Source of the DNA: Eucommia ulmoides | Lineage: Eukaryota > Streptophyta > Magnoliopsida > Garryales > Eucommiaceae | Assembly (NCBI GenBank): GCA_016647705.1 | Contig: CM028335.1 | Location: 43,435,526 to 43,499,525 of the forward strand | Reading direction: 5' to 3' | DNA: 64,000 bases | Shown: piece after piece, positions 1-8,560 of the stretch | Position numbering within the stretch: position 1 is the first letter of the stretch | How the letters are laid out: each line of letters starts with the position of its first letter | Position numbers and translations under genes: made by a program | Notes under the pieces: model-generated | Told to the model about the DNA's origin: nothing | Database searches by the model: none | The model's input: the letters and a program-made list of their open reading frames with translations, nothing else

Positions 1-912
1 GAATTTAAATGGTTTTTAGGCTTCGACAGGGTAACGAAGGGTAATGATTCATCAAGGTAAGCTTAAAAGGCTCAAGCAATCAAATGAATGCCTAAATCAT
101 ATCTTCTAAACAACCTCGCCTGGGATTTCACCTCGAATTTCCCCCAAATCAAGTTCTAGAATTCCTATTGTCATAAAATTGAGTGAAGGATAATCGGTTT
201 CAAATAAATTAGATAGTGCTATACTGAGTTTACGTGCTCATGCATTTAGGATCCACAATAACTTTTACTAAGATGATACATCAAGCACACAGAACACACA
301 TGAATGGGCTTTACGCTCGACCTAAAAACAATCAGGGGACATAGTCATCATCGGGTATAGGCCCAGATGACTTCAAAATGTAGCACAAAACAACATCTAA
401 ACTAACAAACTAATCCTATACAAGCATGCATACGATAAAAACAGTAAAATTTAACTAAAAACATAAACACATACTAAAACATACTACACATCACCACCAA
501 CTCAACACAGGTGATGTCCTAAATGAGCCTTCAGTGATCCCAATGACAGTATATAGCATGATATTGAAGATGGGGGTTTAGAACACGTACCTGGGAGGCG
601 AGAGGATCTCGCCTCTGACTCAAATCAACAGTGATGTATCTAACTTATTTATGACCCTGGGTTGCCTCCCAAGAAGTACTTGGTTTAATGTCCTTGGCTT
701 GACACATGCCCTCAAGACTGGCGAGATTTTTCAATGAACGAAACACAAGAATACCTGTCGATTTAACATCTTCAAGCATCCTGTAGGAAAATAAAAACAA
801 AACTACCAAGAAATATTACATACACTAAAAATGCCTAGATTAAAATCAAGTTATTTGCTCCCAATATAAATAGCAACACTCCTTCCAATCCCCGGTAACG
901 GCACCAAAAACT
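1..912 (-). mobile_element. NA-0 internal region, non-coding, partial Athila-family element
   Basis: This is the internal part of a minus-strand element that continues past the left edge. It aligns with the non-coding interior of the gag-bearing elements further right: the blocks at 20-120 and 560-740 match 23100-23200 and 23650-23890. The stretch that holds gag in those elements is missing here; the sequence jumps from the spacer near 715 almost directly to the PBS-proximal leader near 745. No reading frame of retroviral type is visible. It is therefore a deletion derivative that depends entirely on proteins from other elements. Confidence 0.8.
889..906 (-). promoter_or_regulatory. NA-0 primer binding site, tRNA-Asp type
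   Basis: On the minus strand this reads TGGTGCCGTTACCGGGGA. It is complementary, with two mismatches, to the 3' end of plant tRNA-Asp and lies 6 bases from the LTR end, as expected for minus-strand cDNA priming. Confidence 0.85.
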
Positions 913-2497
913 TGGTGGCCGCAAAATAATGCGTTGGCACTTTCACCGTAGGCATACGGATCAAGTTTTAGTATAGTGGACCTTTTGATCGGGTATCGTA
1001 TCCACAGGAATTGGTTGAGATTACTATCGAGTATCGCGATTGTCATAACCTAATTTTATCTAGGCGCTAAAAATGGAATTTAATTTAATTACTAATACTA
1101 ACCTAAAATACTAATTAAGTTAACTATACTATAAATACTAGTTTGAGATTGTTTAGGGGAGTAGATTACCTAGGGATTAACTTTATTTACTTAAATGCAT
1201 TTGATTTTGTTTTAGTTAACATTAACGACGTTCGGCGTATTCGACAATCTCAATTCGTAAACTCCCTCGCCACCTCTTCCGAGTGTAAGATGGGGGAATA
1301 CGTGACTTTGTGTCAACGCCGAAGTCCCCCTCAACATCTTAACAACTCTAGGTCACGTGAGTCTCGCCCCAACGTCATCGATTGCACACTTTCTAACGCC
1401 CTCCCGGGTCGTTAGATTGTCGTGTTGTGTTAACACTAGTCCGAATCCGGGGTTACTTCTCCCGAGTGTCAAACCCCGTATTCTCAATATATCTAAACTA
1501 GCATATAATCATAGAAAACACGAAAACACAATCAACATACGAAGAATAACCAAGAACGAAACACAAATTCAACCAAAACTACATTTTCATAAATAATACA
1601 TTAATCCCTATTACAATCCATGTTGAACTCATGGCCCTAACCATTTATACAATGTAAAATGAGCTAAACATGCTTAACAACTACCAAAATAAAGAAAACA
1701 AAGAGAAGAAATGAGTGACTTAGCCTATATCCAAAGAATTGGTGCTAGAACCGTCAAACAATTGGTTCCCTCTTCATCCTCCACCTCGGGTTGAGAGCTC
1801 TCCCTCAAAAATCCCTAATCCTACTCCTAAAATATGGCCTAAGGCCTTAAGGGCTGAAGAGGAAGGATGAGAGGAGGAGGAAGGGCTTAAATAGGCCAAA
1901 AAATATCTCCAAAATATCTATTCTATGTAGAGGATTTCTCCTAGGCGAAATTAGGTCGGTTAACTTTCTGCTGGATTTTTGCCTTGGCGAAGTTACTGCA
2001 GGTTTGCAATTTTGTTTTGAATTTAACTTATTTATCCGAACTTTAATTGAGGTGATTCAAAAACCTATGGAAATATAAAAAAGCGATCTACAACTTCCAT
2101 GTTTTGAGTGTTTCCAAAATCGGATCTTATCATAGTCCAAAATAGCCTTGAAGTTACAGCACCTGTACCGGCTTTGCAGGTTTGGTGACCGCCTAAGAGA
2201 TGAAGTAGGCGGTGGACATGGAAATGTTCTCAGTATGTTCACATCCTAGGCGGTGGTCTGGACACCTAGGCGATAGGATTCTTTCACAATGTTGCCTCCT
2301 TGCTCATTTATCCACCGTAACTTCGTCCGCTTTGGTTCGTTCACATCGATTTTGCTTCGATTTCATACCTTTTCACCCCACGCACCTATTTTAATACGAA
2401 AGAATAAAAACATATTAAAACATATAAAAATAACTATAAACGTACTCGAAAACTAAAAAATTCCGTTTGGAAATACATAGGTAATTTACACATATTA
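913..2497 (-). repeat. NA-0 5' LTR
   Basis: This LTR of about 1.6 kb is read on the minus strand. Its outer end resembles the other family LTRs, which begin TGATAGGTGTAAA, but here the terminal dinucleotide has decayed and the edge reads TAATATGTGTAAA. The inner end joins the PBS. It contains one copy of the block with GAGTGTAAGA and the AGGTCACGTGAG motif (1270-1480), whereas NA-1 and NA-3 carry that block twice. The partner LTR lies outside the window, so no TSD can be tested. It is inserted in the 3' internal part of Tat-A. Confidence 0.85.
1938..2275 (-). repeat. Palindromic boxes in NA-0 U3 (CCTAGGCGG type)
   Basis: Several copies of a box related to CCGCCTAGGCGG lie here, the clearest at 2186-2215, 2247-2258 and 2267-2276. 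They sit at the same LTR position as the arrays in the other family members. The spacer holding GGTCTGGAC aligns with NA-1 and NA-3, but those elements have a GCCGCGGC-type core at the same spots. Confidence 0.75.
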
Positions 2498-3176
2498 GTC
2501 GTGCACCCAATGCAAGTTGACAAAAAGAATAAGTAAAAAGTCTACAAACACTTAAGTGCTGGAGAAGCAATGGCCCGGATATTAGTCCTCCCTACCCACA
2601 ATATGAAAAGTGTCCGAGAGGGGAGATGAAACATGAAGCTCACCTTCTGTAGGGGCCCCATCAATAGCACCGTCCCCCTCAACATCTTCTTGCCCAGCGC
2701 CTTTGTGCTTGGCATCGTCCTCTAGCTTAGAGAACTTCATCTCTACATGGACAGGGGAGAAGTCAGGGCACAAGCAGTGGATGGCCTTCATTGTGGCCTT
2801 GTTCCTAGCCTTCTGGAAGTTGTTGGCCATATTCTCCCGAAGCTCTTCATACCTGGAGCCTTCCTTCTATTGTTTTACTACCTTTGATTTGCCCTTTTCT
2901 CTAGCCTGGGCAACGACGGCTTGAGACTTTAGCTCTTGGTCTTTAGTACGCCTCTTGTATGAGGCTAACTCGGCCTCGAGTGTATCAATCGATGAATTGA
3001 GATTTTTTTTATCAGTTCAGAGTCCAAGTTTCTCTGTTTGAAGAGTGGATAGATCAACGTAGAGTCTGGCTTCTGCCTCGTTACGTTTTGAGAGAGGCTC
3101 GTTGAGAGTCCACCTCAGCAATAAGTCTGCATTCAGAGAAGATCTGGTTTACCAGCCAATAATACCGAAGGGCAGC

Positions 3177-3274
3177 CTACCAAGAGAAGCAAGTTGGGTA
3201 GATGAGAACATGTTTGAGAAACTCAAAAATGATTTGCAAAGAATATAAGTATTTAGAAAGAGTAAAAAACTTAC
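3177..3274 (-). other. Candidate intron 2 of the antisense Tat-A gene (98 bp)
   Basis: On the minus strand the donor is GGGG|GTAAGT and the acceptor CTTGGTAG|GCTGC. Joining at these sites is phase 0. The frame ending NIYRDLTG continues as AALRYYWLVNQIFSEC without a stop until about 3090. The intron is T-rich, as plant introns are. Confidence 0.65.
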
Positions 3275-3700
3275 CCCCGTTAGGTCTCTGTAGATGTTTC
3301 CGACAAACAACTCATAGCTGGTACTGGTGATCTTTTTCATGTCAGCTGGAGGGGTCACCCAGCCCAGGAACCCCGGTATTCCTAACTCTAAAGAAATCGG
3401 GACGAGCCTCGAAAGGGATATGAGCAGCTAGTGTTGGCTTTGAGAGACGTCTGCCCTGTTGTGAACCTTGCTTGGTCGGCTCTCCAACAGGGCTCTTGCC
3501 TCTCTCCTGCAGAGTCACCATAGTCTCTGACCCTCGTGTGCTAGGACCAAACTTTCTGAACTTCACACTGGTGCGGGTTGAAGGCTGGAAAAGTGGAGCA
3601 CCACCTTAGGAGGATTATCCCTTATCAATATTGGGGATCCCTATGGCCCCAGCCTTTATCTTAACAACAATCTTCCTCAGTAAAGCAACGTTATCCATAC

Positions 3701-3771
3701 CTACCAAGGAATCAAATCTTAGAATATCGAACATTAGGAATGAAAAATGAGTGATCAAAAAAAATTCTTAC
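3701..3771 (-). other. Candidate intron 1 of the antisense Tat-A gene (71 bp)
   Basis: On the minus strand the donor is AATA|GTAAGA and the acceptor CCTTGGTAG|GTATGG. Splicing joins a frame ending SELPLRPKN to one reading SMDNVALLRKIVVKI. At 71 bases it is near the lower limit for plant introns, so it is somewhat less secure than intron 2, although the acceptor is almost identical. Confidence 0.55.
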
Positions 3772-5011
3772 TATTCTTAGGCCTCAACGGGAGCTCAGAA
3801 AGGGGTAGAGACGGAGCTTGGTAGACGTAGATATCGTATAGAGTCGAGCTCAACAACTCGTTAACTTGGTTGAAGGGTATCTTCAGGATTCTCTCTCTCT
3901 GCACAGTAATCACAGGACGCAACTCCTATGTCTTGTGCAACTTCTTACCCGGTTTCTCGCTCTCTATAAAAACAAGACAGGAACCCAGTAAGCGCAAAGT
4001 GCTTGAAGAACCATTCTCTCAGCTACCCCCGAGATTTCCTTACCAGTTCGTCCCTAGTGTCGCTGAATGGGATTCGGGCGATCTTCCTCATTAGGGCCGA
4101 ACTCTCAGTCGTTGCCACCAAGATAAAAGTACCTTGCCTTCTACTCTGGAGCACGAGCTTCAGTGTCAGTTAGGAATTCCAACCTGGAAGACACGTAGCA
4201 TAGCCCAACACACGACGACAAAGAATTGGTAGAGAAAATAGCACAGAAAAGTTCCAAGCTCAACCCCCTCCACCTTGAAGATAATGTATATCGCTATCAC
4301 TACCTTTATACTGATTAGAGCTAGCTGTTAGAGACACAGACTAAGCTCCTTGCAGACTGCTTGAACCCAGGGGTGAATGGGAAAGCAAATTCTGGTAGTT
4401 AGTTGGTAGAGAAACATGGTAATATAGCCCGTGGGTGGCTGGTGTGCCCTTTGGTCAGCATAAGGCATTTTCGTCATGACTGAATCTCGGAAAGTGTATA
4501 GGCTATGAGCTTTTATATGGTTTTTCTTAGTTACGTTGGACTGGAGATCCTAGAGAGGACTTTGAACAGGAATAGCGAAATGAAAAATCTCGAGTCATGG
4601 ACCGTAGACGAGCCACGACAGCAGGGGAATCTCTTGGAGAAACACTGTCTGTGTTACACGGTCTTCCTCCTCCGGAATGGTGATAAAAATAAGATCCCCC
4701 AAGGAGCCTTATCCTTCACGCCCGTTATAGTAACTGAACACGGACACCAAGTCATCTAGGGAGGGTTTTTCCTTGGGCGATGGTATCCAAACCGCCAAAG
4801 ACGAAAAAGACAAGCTCTGCGTGCTCGTGCACGGTCTGGCATCCTTGACAGAAGGGGAGCCTAAATTTATCCTTGAGCTACTCTCTAATGAAGAAGAATA
4901 TTCAGAGCTAGAAATGCAAGAAAATATTTCTAAAATAAAAATATAGTGCAGAGAAATTTCTTAGAAAGCGCCCAAAAAATTCGAATGCGTTTAAATGATA
5001 TTTTCTCTTTC

Positions 5012-5019
5012 TATTTATA
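5012..5019 (-). promoter_or_regulatory. TATA box of the antisense Tat-A gene
   Basis: TATAAATA reads on the minus strand, about 110 bases inside the 3' LTR boundary and upstream of the antisense gene. The surrounding DNA is AT-rich and no other gene is near. It suggests an own promoter facing away from the LTR. Inferred from sequence only. Confidence 0.5.
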
Positions 5020-5129
5020 AGAAAACCAACCCTGGATGGACGACTATGTCGATAGGCAGACCGAGGGCGTGTGCGCACCACCTAGGCACATTAGCATCCA
5101 GCATAGCCACTAGCCTAAGGGGGCCAGTA

Positions 5130-5169
5130 TGAGGGTATTTTTTGGCACCTCCGAGTCAGCAATTGGGAC
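5130..5169 (+). repeat. Tat-A 3' LTR, first 40 bases (split by Ath-1)
   Basis: The LTR starts TGAGGGTA. The same start (TGAGGATA) is seen in the inverted copy at 27018 reading left. The sequence stops at gggac, where Ath-1 is inserted, and resumes at 17992. The inverted, uninterrupted copy near 26970-27018 shows the intact junction, which proves the split. Confidence 0.85.
5165..5169 (+). repeat. Ath-1 target site duplication, left copy
   Basis: The five bases gggac directly precede the Ath-1 LTR start and recur at 17987-17991 directly after its end. Confidence 0.95.
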
Positions 5170-5361
5170 TGATAGGTGTAAAATACCTATCTAATTCTAA
5201 ACCAAATTTGTCAGTTTTGGAGTATTTTATTATAGTTTGAATACAGTTTTAGTTGTTTTATTAGTCAGGAGAAGGGACGTCAACAATCGGCAAACCGAGC
5301 GAAAAGGTGGAGAAAATGGTAGCCAAAAAGATGAAAAAATGAGGTTTCAAAGAACAGTGCA

Positions 5362-5755
5362 AATCCGCCTAGGCGAAGTATCCACCGCCTAGGCAGAAAT
5401 TCACCAGAAAGTTGCAAAAGCTAAAGAATTGAATCCGCCTAGGCGAAGTTTCCACCGCCTAGGCAGAAATTCGTCAGAAGGTTGCAAGGGCTGAAGTATT
5501 GAATCCGCCTAGGTGAAGTTTCCACCGCCTAGGTGGAAATCCATCAGAATGCTGGAAATGTTGAACTGCTGGAAGAGTTGTACTGCCATAAATCCGCCTA
5601 AGCGAAGTAGCTACCGCCTAGGCGGAAATCCATCAAAAAGAATAGGGGCCCAAGAAGTTAGTGCTCCGCCTAGGCGAATAAACCATCTTCTAGGCAGAAT
5701 TCTAACTGACTTAACCTCTGCCTAGGCGAAGATTCTACCGCCTAGGCGGATTCCG
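5362..5755 (+). repeat. U3 palindromic array, six units, Ath-1 5' LTR
   Basis: Six tandem units start at 5362, 5432, 5502, 5591, about 5664 and about 5716; the first three have a period of exactly 70 bases. Each unit has two boxes close to the perfect palindrome CCGCCTAGGCGG, about 23 bases apart, so there are 12 boxes. The array ends about 50 bases before the TATA box. Confidence 0.93.
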
Positions 5756-5802
5756 CAGAACAGCCCAAAATATCTGTTTAGATATTTTTGAACCCCTAAG
5801 CC

Positions 5803-5810
5803 TATATATA
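5803..5810 (+). promoter_or_regulatory. TATA box of Ath-1 5' LTR
   Basis: TATATATA is followed by CCCCTTTCCC and is conserved in all four Ath LTRs. It lies directly downstream of the palindromic array and marks the U3/R region. Confidence 0.75.
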
Positions 5811-6787
5811 CCCCTTTCCCACGTCTGAAACAGGGAGTTGACAAACCTTAACCCTAGTAGAAAGCTCTTAAGCTATATTTTGAAGATCAAGAGGGAGGTT
5901 CATTATTCAGACAAAGAAGAATCACTTGTAGATCGATCATTAGCGACAGTGAACCGTTTCACTTCCAGATTTGATCATTTCTCTCTTGTTTTTATCTTTG
6001 TAATCACTTTTTCATATCTAAGAATGTTGAATCCCTCTTATTTTGTATGGTATATGGATAAGATCTTATAGTATTAGTTAAATGTTACTTAGGTGTAGTT
6101 GAAATCATGTAATTGTTAAGTTGAATAAATTAGTGTTACTTTAATGTATTGTTTGTATAAATCCGATTGTGTTTACCATTATTCTTGATATTATGCTTGT
6201 ATTGATAAACCGAGAATACGGGGTTTGATATTCGGGAGAGGTAACCCTGGATTCGGACTAGGGTAAATATAACGTGATGTTCTAACGACCTGGGAGGGCG
6301 TTAGAACGTATGCAATCCATGACGTTGGCTAAAGACTCACGCGACCTAGGGTCGTTAAGGCATTGAAGGGGACTTCCTCATTGACACGAAGTCGTGTAAT
6401 CCCCCCTCTTACACTCGGGAGAGGTAGCAGAGAAGTTATCGATACAGAGATTGTCGGACTAGATAAAAAACCATTATAACTAACTTAATGACTTCGATTA
6501 TGCATTATGTGAAAGAAATCAATGCCTAAGTAACTAGTGTAATTAAAACTAACTTCATAGTTGTCGTTTATCTTAGTATATTAATTAGAAAACAAACAAA
6601 ATTTGATTAGTCGAGATAATATGAAACTATTGAAATCGCAATACTCAACCGAATTACTTGCCTTCCCAGTGGAACGATATCTGATCTTACAAGATCTATT
6701 ATATTAAAACTAGACCTCGTATACTTGCGAGTAGTCCAATCACCGCGAGAAGGAAAAGGTTGTGAATCCTCACGCGTGACAAGTTTT

Positions 6788-6805
6788 TGGCACCGTTACC
6801 GGGGA
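6788..6805 (+). promoter_or_regulatory. Ath-1 primer binding site, tRNA-Asp type
   Basis: TGGCACCGTTACCGGGGA is complementary, with two mismatches, to the 3' end of plant tRNA-Asp. It begins six bases after the LTR end. Confidence 0.9.
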
Positions 6806-6978
6806 ATTGCAATGTGTTTTTCAATTAAGTTGATATTGTGATCAAGTAGTTAAATGTTAATCACGATAATTCTTTTTCTTTTAAATTTTATTCAATTTAT
6901 TTATTTATCTATTGAATTTGAGCAGTGCATACAGCGTAGTTAATGGATTGCTAAACAGAAAAAAACAAAGCAACCAAA

Positions 6979-8560
6979 AAGGCCGACGGACGTGAGAATA
7001 TTCCGCAACCACAGGAGCCGCAAGCACTCCAGCCTCCGGAGCAAGAGAGGCCACAACGAGTCCTTTGGGACTATTATCAGCCACTCATGTTGGACAATTA
7101 TTCTGGGATCCGGAGGCAGCCCATCTAAGCTAATAACTTCGAGTTGAAGCCCGCCCTCATCAACATGGTTCAACAAAACCAATATAGAGGGAACCCTCAC
7201 GAAGACCCGAACATACACTTAGCAACCTTTCTTGAGATCTGTGACACCGTCAAGATTAACGGAGTTGCCGACGATGTTATAAGGTTGAGGTTATTTCCGT
7301 TCTCCTTATGAGACAGAGTAAGGGGATGGTTTCAATCGATTCAACCGGGGAACATTAACACTTGGGAGGACCTTGAATAAAGGTTCCTCACTAAGTTCTT
7401 TCCACCCTTGAAGACTTCTCAACTCCGCGGTGAGATTGCGCAGTTTCGCCAGAGAGATTTCGAGGCGTTATTTGAGGCATGACAGAGATGTAAAGACTTA
7501 TTGAGAAGGTGCCCCCAACACGGTTATCAAGATTGGTTTCAAACCTAATTGTTTCATAACGAGTTGGATAACCAGACAAGAACAATAGTGGATGCAGCCT
7601 CAGGGGGATCGTTGTTATCCAAAACCCCGACTGAAGCAAGTACATTATTGGAAGAGAGGGCGGCTAATAACTATCAATAGCCGAATGAGAGGAACACAGG
7701 AAGACGAGTCGCTTCTATCCAAGAATCTGACCATATTTCAACGTTATCTGCCCAAGTGTCCAATCTCTCAGACCAATTAGTCTCCTTGTCTATGAAAGGA
7801 GCTTTGTCAAGTAAAGGGGAAGAGATAGCGGCAAGTAGTTCTCAATCCGGATTGGATAACGAGTTCGAGGAATGCCATTTTCTGAACAACCGTGCCTACA
7901 CTTTTAGGCCGGCTACCAACATTCCGACTCATTACAATCCTGGACTTCGTAACTATGAGAACTTCTCATATGCGAATAATCAGAACGCTTTGCGGCCACC
8001 TCCGAGTTATGGAAATCAAGCTTCGGGATATCCAATGCAATCTAATCGTTCAATGCAACAACCACCTATGCACAATCCGAAGTCAAATTTGGATGAGGTT
8101 TTGGGTTCATTTATGAAGGAGACATAGACTATGATGCGTGAGATGCATAATCGGCTGAATAAACATGAATCACGGTTGGACTCTATTGATACCACTTGTA
8201 CAAACACTAATGACATGGTGAAGGCTCTTGAGACTCAAATCACGCAGCTTGCTAGGGCCATTCAAGAACAACAAAAGGGGAAGTTTCCAAGCAACATGGA
8301 AACCAACCCTTGGGAATGCAAGGTGATTAAGTTGAGGAGCGGAAGAGAAGTGGAAGTGAGGAAGCCTATGGAAACCAAGCCAGGAGTGAGTTGTGAGTTT
8401 TCGGATGATGAACCAAAAACTAGTGGGGAGGAGGAAGTTGAAGCAAAAATCGATGAAGGAAAGGAGACGCCGAGTAAAGACGTGAACGGGGATAATAGCA
8501 AGGAGAAAGACGAGGAGAAAAGAAGAAATGAAAGGGTGATACCGGGCCAAGTAATCTTTT
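6979..8560 (+). pseudogene. gag: Ath-1 gag (capsid) pseudogene
   Basis: The frame encodes the retrotransposon Gag that assembles virus-like particles. Recognisable parts in order are ANNFELKPALINMVQQNQ (7129-7182), the capsid core with RGWFQSIQPG (7321-7350) and FLTKFFPP (about 7384-7407), VDAASGGSLLSKTP (7588-7629), and a C-terminal coiled segment LETQITQLARAIQEQQKGK (8230-8286). The start ATG present in Ath-2 at 38401 is AAG here (6979-6981). In-frame stops lie at 7126, 7309, 7378, 7480, 7546, 7678 and 8128. Five of them are simple C-to-T or G-to-A changes of codons intact in Ath-2, and the one at 7480 is shared with Ath-2. No zinc knuckle is seen. Gag runs into pol without a frame change. 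Confidence 0.88.

Larger units (their letters stand above)
2582..4930 (-). pseudogene. Antisense gene of Tat-A, gypsy-type transposon domain plus coiled coil
   Basis: This gene reads on the strand opposite to its host element. Near 4400 to 4150 the frames show FPIHPWVQAVCKEL and following hydrophobic helices. They resemble the plant 'putative gypsy type transposon' domain (PF04195), in which an FPLHPF motif is typical; this assignment is from memory. Further on come a conserved central part ending at about 3275, a lysine- and glutamate-rich segment that looks like a coiled coil (about 3120-2830), and a C-terminal part containing HCLCPDFSPVHVEMKFS (2780-2735). Two introns with good GT-AG sites restore sensible reading. 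Several stops and shifts break it, for example at 3316-3318. The start is not certain; the leader begins after a TATA box at 5012. Tat-B has a homologous C-terminus at 19218-19451. The biochemical role is unknown. Confidence 0.65.
2498..5129 (+). mobile_element. Tat-A 3' internal region (between pol and 3' LTR)
   Basis: This is the remaining internal part of a plus-strand Ty3/gypsy element of Tat type. It ends in a purine-rich tract (AAGGGGG near 5118-5123) just before the LTR start at 5130. The element's other genes lie left of the window or were lost when NA-0 inserted at 2497. The region is occupied by a gene on the opposite strand. Tat-lineage elements are known to carry such antisense ORFs between integrase and the 3' LTR. 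Lineage assignment rests on this arrangement and on the PBS of the related Tat-B copy. Confidence 0.65.
5170..6781 (+). repeat. Ath-1 5' LTR
   Basis: It begins TGATAGGTGTAAAATACC and ends TGACA. U3 carries a palindromic array, then a TATA box at 5803. The R/U5 part holds a CCCTAACCCTAG-like telomeric motif near 5848, the CACTCGGGAGAGGT-type blocks (6228-6426) and a region of CTTACAAGATC before the end. It differs from the 3' LTR by scattered substitutions, by an intact second array unit, and by about 45 bases (6679-6723) missing from the 3' copy. Confidence 0.93.

Noticed and set aside
5362..5755. Regularly spaced palindromic repeats resembling a CRISPR array
   Set aside because: Spacers are themselves repeats of each other, the array lies in an LTR of a plant retrotransposon, and no cas genes exist.
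6788..6805. Match to tRNA-Asp, possible tRNA gene
   Set aside because: Only the 3' 18 bases match, in complementary sense and beside an LTR; it is a primer binding site.
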